Shown here one piece after another: positions 1 to 10,947 of a stretch of 64,000 bases of DNA (positions within the stretch are counted from its first letter, which is position 1; each line of letters begins with the position of its first letter). Both the position numbers and the translations under genes were made by a program. The DNA is from Lagenorhynchus albirostris (taxonomy: Eukaryota > Chordata > Mammalia > Artiodactyla > Delphinidae): positions 22,382,332-22,446,331 of the forward strand of contig NC_083113.1 of NCBI RefSeq assembly GCF_949774975.1, given 5' to 3'. The notes beneath the pieces are model-generated. The model made no database searches. It saw nothing but the letters and a program-made list of their open reading frames with translations, and was not told the origin of the DNA.

Positions 1-240
1 TGCAACCAGTGACAGCTTTACTTCTTCTTTTCCAATTTGGATTCCTTTTATTTCCTTTTCTTCTCTGATTACTGTGGCTAAAACTTCCAAAACTATGTTG
101 AATAAGAGTGGTGAGAGTGGGCAACCTTGTCTTGTTCCTGATCTTAGTGGAAATGCTTTCAGTTTTTCACCATTGAGGATGATGTTTGCTATGGGCTTGT
201 CATATATGGCCTTTATTATGCTGAGGAAAGTTCCCTCTAT
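1..240 (-). pseudogene. L1 ORF2 reverse-transcriptase fragment
   Basis: The minus-strand reading gives L1 RT sequence, including the IYDKPIANIILNGEKLKAF and RQGCPLSPLLFN blocks. In an intact L1 this lies several hundred codons downstream of the endonuclease. Here it abuts the endonuclease at about 250. The frame continues beyond the left edge of the window. Confidence 0.85.
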
Positions 241-242
241 GC

Positions 243-992
243 CTACTTTGTGTTTGTATTTTTTACAGATCTTTTCCTGTAATTGATATCTAGTCTCATA
301 GCATTGTGGTCGGAAAAGATACTTGTTACAATTTCAATTTTCTTAAATTTACCAAGGCTTGATTTGTGACCCATGATATGATCTATCCTGGAGAATGTTC
401 CATGAGCACTTGAGAAAAATGTGAATTCTGTTGTTTTTGGATGGAATGTCCTATAAATATCAGTTAAGTCCATCTTGTTTAATGTACCATTTAAAGCTTT
501 TGTCTCCTTATTTATTTTCATTTTGGATGATCTGTACACTGGTGAAAGTGGGGTGTTGAAGTCCCCTACTATGAATGTGTTACTGTCAATTTCCCCTTTT
601 ATGGCTGTTAATATTTGCCTTATGTATGGAGGTGCTCCTATGTTGGGTGCATAAATATTTACATTTGTTATATCTTCTTCTTGGATCGATCCCTTGATCA
701 TTATGTTGTGTCCTTCTTTGTCTCTTCTAATACTGTTTATTTTAAAGTCTATTTTGTCTGATATGAGAATTGCTACTCCAGCTTTCTTTTGGTTTCCATT
801 TGCATGAAATATCTTTTTCCATCCCCTTACTTTCAGTCTGTATGTGTCTCTAGATCTGAAGTGGGTCTCTTGTAGACAGCATATGTACAGGTCTTGTTTT
901 TGTATCCATGCAGCCAATCTGTGTCTTTTGGTGGGAGCATTTAGTCCATTTACATTTAAGGTAATTATCGATATGTATGTTCCTATTCCCAT
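243..992 (-). pseudogene. L1 ORF2 endonuclease domain (APE-like), truncated
   Basis: This 249-residue open frame on the minus strand is the N-terminal apurinic-endonuclease-like domain of L1 ORF2p, which nicks target DNA to prime reverse transcription. Visible landmarks, in order, are TLNVNGLN near the start, the catalytic-Glu block CLQETH, VGDFNTPLS, SRIDHIM and SDHNAM with the catalytic His. The start MGIGTYISIITLNVNG fits an ORF2 N-terminus. The frame is open through the whole domain, which suggests a fairly young insertion. The domain ends just where the internal deletion begins, and reverse-transcriptase sequence follows immediately to its left (240-1). The product would lack the domain linker and the first half of RT, so it is not functional. 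Confidence 0.9.
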
Positions 993-1050
993 TTTCTTAA
1001 TTGTTTTGGGTTTGTTATTGTATGTCTTTTCCTTCTTTTATGTTTCTTGC

Positions 1051-1937
1051 CTAGGGAAGTTCCTTTAGCATTTGTTGTAAAGCCTGTTTGTTGGTGCTGA
1101 ACTCTCTCAGCTTTTGCTTGTCTGTAAAGGTTTTAATTTCTCCATCAAATCTGAATGAGATCCTTGCTGGGTAGAGTAATCTTGGTTGCAGATTGTTCTT
1201 CTTCATCACTTTAAATATGTCCTGCCACTCCCTTCTGGCTTGCAGAGTTTCTGCTGAAAGATCAGCTGTTAACCTTACGGGGATTCCCTTGTGTGTTATT
1301 TGTTGTTTTTCCCTAGCTGCTTTTAATATTTTTTCTTTGTATTTAATTTTTGACAGTTGAATATGTGTCTTGGTGTATTTCTCCTTGGATTTATCCTGTA
1401 TGGGACTCTCTGTGTTTCCTGGACTTGATTAACTATTTCCTTTCCCATATTAGGGAAGTTTTCAACTATAATCTCTTCAAATATTTTCTCAGTCCCTTTC
1501 TTTTTCTCTTCTTCTGGAACCCGTATAATTCGAATGTTGGTGTGTTTGATGTTGTCCCAGAAGTCTCTGAGACTATCCTCAGTTCTTTTCATTCTTTTTT
1601 CTTTAGTCTGCTCTGCAGTAGTTATTTCCACTATTTTATCTTCCAGGTCACTTATCCGTTCTTCTGCCTCAGTTATTCTGCTATTGATCCCATCTAGAGT
1701 ACTTTTAATTTAATTTTTTGTGTTGTTCATCATTGTTTGTTTCATCTTTAGTTCTTCTAGTTCCTTGTTGAATGTTTCTTGCATTTTGTCTATTCTATTT
1801 CCAAGCTTTTGGATCATCTTTACTATCATTATTCTGAATTAATTTTCAGGTAGACTGCCTATTTCCTCTTCATTTGTTAGGTCTGGTGGGTTTTTATCTT
1901 GCTCCTTCATCTGCTGTGTGTTTTTCTGTCTTCTCAT
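1051..1937 (-). pseudogene. L1 ORF1 relic (RNA-binding protein)
   Basis: L1 ORF1p is a trimeric coiled-coil RNA-binding chaperone. The minus strand from about 1937 to the stop at 1051 shows it in pieces. The clearest open segment is 1631-1323, with RRM-type sequence (FWDNIKHTNIRIIRVPEEE, then FPNMGKEIVNQVQETQRVP). The C-terminal domain continues in 1320-1051. A stop codon interrupts the N-terminal part about 33 codons after the ATG, and the segment near 1710 also contains stops, so the gene is broken. It lies directly upstream of ORF2 in the usual L1 order. Confidence 0.8.
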
Positions 1938-2451
1938 TTTGCTTATCTTACTGCGTTTGGGGTCTCCTTTTTGCAGGCTGCAGGTTCATAGTTCCCGTTG
2001 TTTCTGGTGTCTGTCCCCAGTGGCTCAGGTTAGTTCAGTGGGTTGTGTAGGCTTCCTGGTGGAGGGGACTAGTGCCTGTGTTCTGGTGGATGAGGCTGGA
2101 TCCTGTCTTTCTGGTGGGCAGGTCCACGTCTGGTGGTGTGTTTTGAGGTGTCTGTGGACTTATTTTGATTTTAGGCAGCCTCTCTGCTAATGGGCGGGGT
2201 TCTGTTCCTGTCTTGCTAGTTGTTTGGCATAGGATGTCCAGCACTGTAGCTTGCTGGTCGTTGAGTGAAACTGGGTGCTGGTGTTGAGATGGAGCTCTCT
2301 GGGATATTTTTGCCAGTTGATATTATGTGGAGCTGGGAGGTCTCTTGTGGACCAGTGTCCTGAAGTTGGCTCTCCCTCCTCAGAGGCACAGCACTGACTC
2401 CTGGCTGCTGCACCGAGAGCCTTTCAACCACACGACTCAGAATAAAAGAGG

Positions 2452-2580
2452 GAAAAATTAGAAAGAAAGAATTAGTAGAAGTAGAATGAGAGAAAGGAAG
2501 AAAGAAAGAAAGAAAGGAAGGAAGAAAGGAGGGAGGGAGGAAGAAAGGAAGGAGGGAAGGAAGGAAAAAAGGAAGGAAGA
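2452..2580. repeat. GAAA/GGAA purine-rich microsatellite
   Basis: Runs of gaaa, ggaa and ggga dominate this stretch. It is the first of two such tracts, and the second is at 2811-2886. Confidence 0.9.
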
Positions 2581-3105
2581 TAAAATAAAGATATAATAAA
2601 GTTATTAAAATAAAAAATTATTATTAAGAGAAAAAAAGTTAAAAAAAACGGACAGATAGAATCCTAGGACAAATGGTAGAAGCAAAGTTATACAGACAAA
2701 ATCTCACACAGAAGCATACACATACACACTCACAAAAAGAGGAAAAGAGGAAAAATCATAAATCTTGCTCTCAAAGTCACCTCCTCAATTTGGGATGATT
2801 CGTTGTCTAAAGGAGGGAGGGAGAGAAGGAAGGAAGGAAGGAAGGGAGGGAGGGAGGGAGGAAGGGAGGAAGGGAGGAAGGGAGGGTAAAATAAAGTTAT
2901 TAAAATAAAAAATAATTATTAAGAAAAAAAATTTTTAAAAAAGGATGGATAGAACCCTTGGACAAACGGTGGAAGCAAAGCTATACAAACAAAATCTCAC
3001 ACAGAAGTGTACACATACACATTCACAAAAAGAGGAAAAGGGGAAAAAATAATAAGTCTTGCTCTCAAAGTCCACCTCCTTAATTTAGGATGATTCGTTG
3101 TCTAT
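2515..3105 (-). repeat. Tandem duplication, 295-bp period, inside the L1 5' UTR
   Basis: Two adjacent copies each hold a GGAA/GGGA-rich tract, an A/T-rich stretch (aaataaagttattaaaataaaaaa), a block containing caaaatctcacacagaag, and the end marker gattcgttgtcta. That marker occurs at 2797 and again at 3092, giving a 295-bp period. The copies differ at scattered bases, so the duplication is not recent. Confidence 0.8.
2811..2886. repeat. GGAA/GGGA microsatellite, second copy
   Basis: Nearly pure (GGAA)n/(GGGA)n sequence. It is the equivalent of the tract at 2452-2580 in the second tandem unit of the L1 5' UTR. Confidence 0.9.
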
Positions 3106-4274
3106 TCATGTATTCCACAGATGCAGGGTACATCAAGTTGATTGTGGAGCTTTAATCCACTGCTTCTGAGGCTGCTGGGAGAGATATCCCTTTCTCTTCT
3201 TTGTTCTCACAGCTCCCAGGGGCTCAGCTTTGGATTTGGCCCCGCCTCTGTGTGTAGGCCGCTGGAGGGCGTCTGTTCATCGCTCAGACAGGACGGGGTT
3301 AAAGGAGCCGCTGATTCGGTGGCTCTGGCTCACTCAGGCCGGGGGAGGGAGGGGCACGGAGTGTGGGGCGAGCCTGCAGTGGCAGAGGCCAGCATGACGT
3401 TGCACCAGCCTGAGGCGCGCTGTGCGTTCTCCCGGAGGAGTTCACCCTGGATCCCGGGACCCTGGCAGTTGCGGGCTGCACAAGCTCCCCGGAAGCGGCG
3501 TGTGGATAGTGACCTGTGCTCGCACACAGGCCTCTTGGTGGTGACAGCAGCAACCTTAGCGTCTCATGTCTGTCTCTGGGGTCCAGGCCTTTAGCTGCGG
3601 CTCACACCCATCTCTAGAGCTCCTTTAAGCAGCGCTCTTAATCCCGTCTCCTCCCACACCAGGAAACAAAGAGGGAAGAAAAAGTCTCTTGCCTCTTCGG
3701 CAGATCCAGACTTTTCCCCGGACTCCGGCCCGGCTAGCCATGGTGCACTAACCCCCTGCAAGCTGTGCTCACGCCACCAACCCCAGTCCTCTTCCGGCGC
3801 TCCGACCGAAGCCCGAGCCTCAACTCCCAGCCCCGCCCGCCTGGGTGGGTGAGCAGACAAACCTCTCAGGATGGTGAGTGCCGGTCAGCCCTGATCCTCT
3901 GTGCAGGAATCTCTCTGCTTTGCCCTCCGCACCCCTGTTGCTGCTCTCTCCTCCAGGGCTCCGAAGCTTTCCCCCTCCGCCACCCACAGTCTCTGCCCGC
4001 GATGGGGCTTCCTAGTGTGTGGAAACCTTTCCTCCTTCACAGCTCCCTCCCACTGGTGCAGGTCCCGTCCCTATTCTTTTTTCTCTGTTTATTCTTTTTT
4101 CTTTTGCCCTACCCAGGTACGTGGGGGATTTCTTGCCTTTTGGGAGGTCTGAGGTCTTCTGCCAGTGTTCAGTAGGTGGTCTGTAGGCGTTGTTCTGTAG
4201 ATATATTTCTGGTGTATCTGTGGGGAGGAAGGTGATCTCCACGTCTTACTCTTCCACCATCTTCCCGGAAGCCT

Positions 4275-4314
4275 CGGTAGGTGGACTCTTAATCACTGTG
4301 CCACCAGGGAAGTC
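4275..4314 (-). mobile_element. CHR SINE fragment (5' end only), antisense
   Basis: The reverse complement reads aggacttccctggtggcaca followed by gtgattaagagtccacctacc, the tRNA-related 5' end of a CHR SINE. The rest of the SINE is missing because the L1 at 1-4272 inserted into it. The other half should lie beyond the left edge of the window. Confidence 0.75.
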
Positions 4315-4315
4315 C

Positions 4316-6405
4316 TCCCTCTTTCATTTTTGATACTAGTAATTTGTGTCTTCTGTCTTTTTTTTTAATTGAGCCTGGCTAGGGGATTATTGATTTTATT
4401 GATCTTTTCAAAGAATTAGCTTTTGGTTTTATCTATTCTCTATTGATATTCTGTTTTCAATTTCATTGATTTCTTTCCTAATTCTTATTATTTATTTTCT
4501 GCTTATTTTAGATTTAATTTGTTCTTCATTTTCTAGTTTCCTAAGGTAGAAGCTTATATTATTGACTTTATATATTTTTCTAATATAGGCATTCAATGTT
4601 ATAAATTTTCCTCTAGGTATACTTTAGCTGCATCTCACAAATTTTGATAAATTGTATTTTTATTTTCTTTTAGTCCTAATATTTTAAAATTTTTCTTGAA
4701 AGTTCTTCTTTGATCCATGTGCTATTTAGAAGTGTGTTGTTTAATCTTCATTTATTTTGGGATTTTCCAGTTATCTTTCTGTTATTAATTTCTAATTTAA
4801 TTACATTGTGGTCTGAGAGCAGACATTATATGATTTCTATCCTTTTAAATTTCGTAAAGTGTGATTTATGACTCAGAATGTGGTCAGTTTTGGTAAATGT
4901 TCCCTGTGAGCTTGAGATGTATGTGTAGTCTGCTGTTGTTGGATGAAGTAGTTGATAAATGTCAATTATACCTTGTTGCTTGATGGTGTTGTTGAGTTCT
5001 ACTACGTGCTAAATGATTTTCTTCCTGCTGGATCTGTCCATTTCTGAGAAAGGAGTTTTGAAGTCTCCAACCATGACAGTGGATTTATTTCTTCTTACAA
5101 TTCCAGCAGTTTTTGCCTCATCTAACTTGATGCTGTGTTGTTAGGTGCTTACATGTTAAAATTTTTTATGTCTTCCTGGAGAATGAATCCCTTTAGCATT
5201 ATGTAATGCCCTTTTTACCCCTGATAAATTTCCTTACTTTGAAGTCAGTTCTGTCTGAAATTAATATAGCTACTACTGTTTTCTTTTGGTTAGTGTTAGC
5301 ATGGTGTACTTTTCTCCATCCATTTACTTATAATTTATATGTGTCTTTATATTTAAAATGGGTTTCTTTTAGAAAACATGCAGTTGGGTCATATTTTATT
5401 GATCCACTCTGACAATCTCTGTCTTTAGTTGGTGCATTTAGAGCATCAGTATCTGAAGTGTTTATTGATTAGCTAGATTAATATCTACTATATCCATTAC
5501 TGTTGTCTCTGTGTTGTCCTTCTACTTTGTTCCTGTTTTTGGTTTCTATTCTTTTTGTACCTTTTTTTTTGTTTTAATTGAACTTTTTTTTTTTTTGCGG
5601 TACATGGGCCTCTCACTGTTGTGGCCTCTCCTGATGCGGAGCACAGGCCCCGGACGCGCAGGCCCAGCAGCCATGGCCCACGGGCCCAGCTGCTCCGTGG
5701 CACGTGGGATCCTCCAGGACCGGGGCACGAACCCGCGTCCCCTGCATCGGCAGGCGGACCCTCAACCACTGCGCCACCAGGGAAGCCCTAATTGAACATT
5801 TTATGATTCCATTTTCCTTTCTTTCTTAGCTTATCAGTTATACTTCTTTTAAACTTTTTTTTAGTGGCTGTCCTAGAGTTTTCAATATACATTTATAAGT
5901 AATCCATGTCTACTTTTAAATAACACTATGTCACTTCATGGGTCATGTGAGTACATTATAATAATAAAATAATTCTATTTTTTTCTCCCATCTCTTGTAA
6001 TGCTGCTGTCATTCATTTCACTTATATATAAACATACATAAGCACACTAACACACACATATATGACATATACGTAAGCATACATAATCAAATATAGTTTT
6101 GTTATTATTGTTTTGAACAAACTGTTACCTGTTAGATCAATTAAGAGTGAAAAAGTTTTTTATTTTACCTTCACTTATGTTCTTCCTTTCCTTCCCTTTA
6201 TGTAGATTTGGTGTCTGAACTATATTATTTTCCTTCTTTCTAAAGAACTTCCTTTAACATTTCTTGAAAGGTGGATCTACTGGTGATAAATTTCCTCAAC
6301 TTCTGTGTATCTGAGAAAGCATTTACTTGTCCTTGATCATGAAGAATACTTTCACAGGGTACAGAATTCTGGTTTGGTGGGGCTTTTGCTTTATCTCAAC
6401 ACTTT
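4316..6405 (-). mobile_element. Older L1, antisense, left part of a split copy
   Basis: Degenerate antisense L1 covering the ORF2 linker and endonuclease (about 4316-5460) and ORF1-related sequence up to about 6405. It is interrupted by a CHR SINE at 5584-5788. It breaks off at gaatactttcacagggtacagaattctgg..., the start of a conserved L1 ORF1-region block that resumes at 13178 as aatatttcactccacttgcttctgg.... The two parts are therefore one L1 split by the L1 at 6408-13175. Confidence 0.75.
5584..5788 (-). mobile_element. CHR-2-type SINE, antisense, with target-site duplication
   Basis: The unit begins with a T-run (the poly(A) tail) and gcggtacatgggcctctcac and ends with caccagggaagccc. 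This is the reverse complement of the GC-rich tRNA-Glu-derived cetacean CHR SINE. A perfect 9-bp duplication TAATTGAAC flanks it (5575-5583 and 5789-5797). Confidence 0.93.
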
Positions 6406-7112
6406 CTTCTTTTTCTTTTTTTAATTGAGGTATAGTTGATTTACAATATTCTATATATATAAATATATTTCCATTATAGGTTATTACAAGATATTGATTA
6501 TCTTGCTACTGTGTTATACTGTGCCACACAGTAGGTCCTTGCTGATTATCTATTTTAAATATAGCAATATGTATCTTTTAATCCCATAGTCCTAATTTAT
6601 CCTTCCCCTCCTTTCCTTTCCTCTTTGGTAACCATAATTTTGTTCTCTATGTCTGTGGGTCTGTTTCTGTTTTGTAAATAAATTCATTTGTATTATTTTT
6701 TAGATTCCACATATAAGTGATATCATATAATATTTGTCTTTCTCTGTCTGACTTACATCACACAATATGATAATCTCTAGATCCATCCATGTTGCTGCAA
6801 ATGGCATTATTTCATTCTTTTTTATGGCTGAGTAATATACCACTGCATCTTTATCCATCCATTTATTAATGGATACTTCCATGTCTTGGCTATTGTAAAC
6901 AGTGCTGCTATGAACATTGAGGTGCATGTATCTTTTCAAATTAGAGTTTTGGTCTTTTCTGGATATATGCTCAGGAGTGGGATTGCTGGATCATATGGTA
7001 GCTCAATTTTTAGATTTTTAAGGAACCTCCATACTGCTTTCCATAGTGGTTGCACCAATTTACATTCCTACGCTTTTCTCCACACCCTCTCCAGCATTTA
7101 TTATTTGTAGAC

Positions 7113-7317
7113 TTTTTCTTTTTTTGCAGTACGTGGGCCTCTCACTGTTGTGGCCTCTCCCATTGCAGAGCACAGGCTCCAGACATGCAGGCCCAGCGGC
7201 CATGGCTCACGGGCCCAGCCACTCTGCGGCATGTGGGATCCTCCCGGACCGGGGCACAAACCCGTGTCCCCTGCATCAGCAGGCAGACTCCCAACCACTG
7301 CACCACCAGGGAAGCCC
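7113..7317 (-). mobile_element. CHR-2-type SINE, antisense, replacing part of the host L1
   Basis: The T-run and gcagtacgtgggcctctcac at the left, and ccaccagggaagccc at the right, identify a CHR-2 SINE on the minus strand. No clear target duplication is seen. Host L1 sequence that should lie between ttatttgtagacttttt and cccattttttgattggg is missing here but present in the L1 at about 62180-62365. Confidence 0.9.
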
Positions 7318-7631
7318 AGCCCATTTTTTGATTGGGTTTTTTGTTTTGTTTTGTTTTATTTTTGATATTGAGTAGTATGAGCTCTTTGTATATTTTGGAA
7401 ACTAAACCATTGTCAGTCATATTGTTTGCAAATATTTCTCCCAGTCCATAGGTTGTCTTTTCAGGTTGTTTATGGTTTCCTTTGCTATGCAAATCTTTTA
7501 CATTTAATTAGGTCCCAGTTGTTTATTTTTGCTTTATTTCTTTTGCCTTGGGCAACTGAGCTAAAAAAAATTGCTAAGATTTATGGATTTATGTCAGAGA
7601 ATATCTTGCCTATGTTCTCTTCTTGGAGGTT

Positions 7632-7776
7632 TTTTGTTTGTTTGGTTGTTGTTTTTTATTTTCTGCTGCACTGTGCAGCTTGTGGGATCTTAGTTCCCTG
7701 ACCAGGAATCAAACCCATGCCCTGTAGTGGAAGTGTGGCATTGGAGCACTAACCACTGGGCCTCCAAGGAATCTCC
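7632..7776 (-). mobile_element. Older CHR-family SINE, antisense
   Basis: The reverse complement reads ggagattccttggaggccca, then gtggttagtgctccaa..., with the internal part ttgattcctggtcagggaac, typical of the older CHR class. Imperfect flanks ttcttggag and ttcttgtag may be the target duplication. Confidence 0.8.
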
Positions 7777-10700
7777 CTTTTCTTGTAGTTTTATGGTGTC
7801 ATGTCTTATAGTTAGGTCTTTAAACCATTTTTAGTTTATTTTTGTATATGGTGTGAGGGAGTATTTTAATTTCATTGATTTACATGAGGCTGTCCAGCTT
7901 TCCCAATACCACTTGTTGAAGAAACTGTTTTTTCTCCAGTGTATATTCTTGCCTCCTTTGTTGGAGATTAATTAACCATAGGTGTGTGGCTTTATTTCTG
8001 GGCTTTCTATTCTATTCCATTGATTTAAATGTCTGTTTTTGTGCCAATATCATGCTGTTTTGATTACTGTAGCTTGTAGTATAATCTGAAGTCTGGGTGA
8101 TTATGCCTCCAGCTTTGTTCTTTCTCCTCAGGATTGCTTTGGTAATTCAGGATTTGTTGTGATTCTATATGATTATTTGTTCTAGTTCTGTAAAAAAATA
8201 TTATGGGTAATTTGATAGGGATAACATTAAATCTGTAGATTGCTTTGGGTGGTATGGCCATTTTAAGAATATTAATCCTTCCAATCCAAGAGCATGGGAT
8301 ATCTTTCCATTTCTTTGAATCATCTTCAATTTCCTTTATCAATATTTTATATCACTTCTCAGCATATAGGTCTTTCACCTCATAGGTTAGGTTTATTCCT
8401 ATGTATTTTTCTTTGACATCATTTTAAACAGGATTTTTATTTTTTTTACTTTCTCTTTCTGATATTTCATTTCATTTCATATGTATAATAATTTTGTTTC
8501 CTGCTACCTTGCTAAATTCATTTATCAGTTCTAACAGTTTTTTGTGTGGAGTCTTTAGGGTTTTCTATACAGAGTATCATGTCATCTGCATATAATGACA
8601 ATTTTATCTCTTCCCTTCCAATTTGGATATGCTTTTTTCCATTTTTTTTGTCTGATTGCTGTGGCTAGGTTTTCCAATACTGTGTCAAATAGAAGTGGTG
8701 AAAGTGGGCTCACTTGTCTTTTTCCCGAATTTAGTGGGAAGGCTTTCAGCTTTCCACTCTTGAGTATTATACTGGCTGTAGATTTCTCATAAATGACTTT
8801 TATTACATTGAGATATGTTCCCTCTATAACCACTTTGGTGAGAGTTTTTATCATGAATTGATGTTGAATTTTATCAAATACTTTCTCTGCATCTATTGAG
8901 ATGATCATGTGTTTTTTTGTCTTCTTTTGTTGATATGGTGTATCACATTGACTGATTTGTGTACGTTGAACCATCCTGTGACCCTGGAATCAATCCAGCT
9001 TGATCATGGTATACGATCCTTTTTACGTATTGTTGGATAAGGTTTGCTAATTGCTAAGGTTTGATAATTTTTACACAATATATATTAAAGGCCAAAGATA
9101 TTGACCTTTAATTTGCTTTCTTTTTAGTGTCTTTATGTGGTTTTGGTATCAGGGTGATGGTGGCTATATAGAATGACTTTGGGAGTGTTCCCTCCTCTTC
9201 AGTCTTTTGGAATAATTTGAGAAGCATAGGTAGAAGTTCTTTGTATGTTTGGTAGAATTCCCCAGTGAAGCCATCCAGTCTGGACTTTTGTTCGCAGGGA
9301 GGTTTTTAATTACAGATTCTATTTCACTTTCAGTCATCAGTCTGTTCAAATTATCTGATTTTTCTTGACTATATTTTGGCATGCTGTATTTTTCTAGAAA
9401 CTTGTCTATTTCTTCTAGGTTGTCCAATTTGTTGACATAGAACTGTTCATAGTATTTTCTTATGCTTTTTTGTATTTCTGCAGTATCAGTTGTTATTTCT
9501 CCTCTTTCATTTCTTATTTTATTTATTTGTGTCCTCTTTCTTTTCTTCCTGGTGAGCCTGGCTAGAGGTTTGTTGATTTTGTTTATCCTTTCAAAAAACA
9601 AGCTCTTTGTTTTATTGATCTTTTCTATTGTTTTTTAAAAATATTTTCTCTCTGATATTTATTATTTCCTTTCTTCTACTGATTTGGGTTTTCTTTGTTC
9701 TTCTTTTTCTAATTCTTTTAAGTGATAGGTTAAGTTGTTTATTTGAGTTTTTCTTGTTTCTTGATAAAAGCCTATATTGCTATGAATTTCCCTCTTAGAA
9801 CTGCTTTTGCTGCATCCCATAGATTTTTGTATGGTTGTGTTTTCATTGTCATTTGTCTTGAGGTGTTTTCTGATTTCTGCTTTGATTTCATTCTTGACCT
9901 ATTAGTTTTTTAAGTAGCATGTTGTTTGGTCTCCATGTAATTGTTTTTCTTTTTCTTTTCTCGTTTTTCTTTCTGTGGTTGATTTCTAGTAGCATACTCT
10001 TGTGGTCAGAAATGAGGCTTTAAATAATTTCTATCCTCTTAAATTTGTTGAGGCTTGTTTTGTGTCCTAGTACATGGTATATCCTAGAGAATTATCTATG
10101 CATGCTTGAAAAGAGTGTGTATTTTTTTCTTTTCATTTTTTTTTCTTGTTTTGCAACTGCTCTATCATGTCATTTAGGATCTCTGTTGCCTGACTGATTT
10201 TCTTTCTGTAGATATGTCCATTGATGTCAGTGTGGTGTTAAAGTCTCCTACTGTTATCATATCCCTGTCAATTTCTCCCTTTATGTATGTTAGTATTTGT
10301 TTTACTTATTTAGGTGCTTCTATATTGGGTGTATATATGTTAATGAGTGTAATACCCTCTTCTTTTATTGATCCCTTTATTATTAAATAGTGTCCTTCAT
10401 TGTCTTTCTTTATGGACTTTGTTCTACAGTCTATTTTGTCTGAGTATTGTTACCCCCACTTTCTTGTCATTTCTATTTGCATGAAATATCTTTTCTCATC
10501 CCCTCACTTTCAATCTATGTGTATCTTTTGCCTTAAAGTGAGTCTCTTGTAGGCAGCATATTGTAGGTTCTTGTTTTTTTTATCCAAGCTGCCACTGTAT
10601 CTCTTGATTGGAGCATTTAGCTCACTGACATTTAAAATAATTATTGACAAGTATGTATTTATTGCCATTTTCAACCTTGTTTTACAGTTGATTTTGTAGT

Positions 10701-10947
10701 TCTTCATTTCTTTCCTCTTCCTTTTGTTTTTTCTTTTGTGGTTTGAAGTGTTTCTTTTGTATTATGCTTGAGTTCCTTTTTTGTTGTTGTTTTGGTTTTT
10801 TGAATCTATTGAATGTTTTTGATTTGTGGTTACCCTGGTTTTAAAGTATGTTAACCCATAACTATACCTACTTGTTTTAGACCAACAGTCATACAAGTTA
10901 CAAACACATTCTAAAAGATCTACATTTTTACTCCCTTCCCCCACATT

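Larger units (their letters stand above)
1..4272 (-). mobile_element. L1 LINE, antisense, with intact-looking 5' UTR and internally deleted ORF2
   Basis: Read on the minus strand, this L1 starts near 4272 with a typical L1 5' end (an aagatggtggaagagtaagacgtgg-like start). A long GC-rich 5' UTR follows (about 4272-1940), then ORF1 (about 1937-1051) and ORF2 (992 leftwards), and the element runs off the left edge of the window. The 5' UTR contains a duplicated 295-bp unit with GGAA tracts. ORF1 carries premature stops. ORF2 jumps from the end of the endonuclease domain directly to mid reverse transcriptase near position 250, so roughly 1 kb is missing. The element sits inside a CHR SINE fragment, so it inserted after that SINE. 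Confidence 0.9.
1940..4272 (-). promoter_or_regulatory. L1 5' UTR / internal promoter region
   Basis: This 2.3-kb segment lies upstream of ORF1 on the minus strand. The outer part (about 3140-4272) is GC- and CpG-rich, and the inner part is purine-rich with GGAA microsatellites. It ends at a recognisable L1 5' terminus near 4272. By analogy with other L1s it holds the sense promoter, and possibly an antisense promoter reading toward higher coordinates. The open frames seen here (for example 3142-3594 and 3765-4175 on +) look like by-products of GC-rich composition. Confidence 0.7.
6700..10668 (-). pseudogene. L1 ORF2 relic (endonuclease plus reverse transcriptase)
   Basis: ORF2 of the 6.4-13.2 kb L1 is visible in pieces. 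The start is MAINTYLSIIILNVSELNAP at 10668. Further left come linker and RT N-terminal sequence (9601-9164, with RKYYEQFYVNKLDNLEEID), the RT core (8974-8582, with IISIDAEKVFDKIQHQFMIK and SPLSPLLFDTVLENLATAI), the thumb region (8342-8064, KKWKDIPCSWIGRINILKM), and the C-terminus ending YYSAIKKNEIMPFAATWMDL (6939-6700). Frameshifts and stops separate these pieces. Two SINEs interrupt the gene at 7113-7317 and about 7632-7776. It is not functional. Confidence 0.85.

Noticed and set aside
2452..2886. Possible CRISPR-like regular repeat
   Set aside because: The repetition is a simple GGAA microsatellite and a tandem duplication in an L1 5' UTR, in mammalian DNA.
3142..3594. 150-codon frame on + in GC-rich DNA
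   Set aside because: It lies in the antisense L1 5' UTR. GC-rich sequence has few stops, and no domain is visible.
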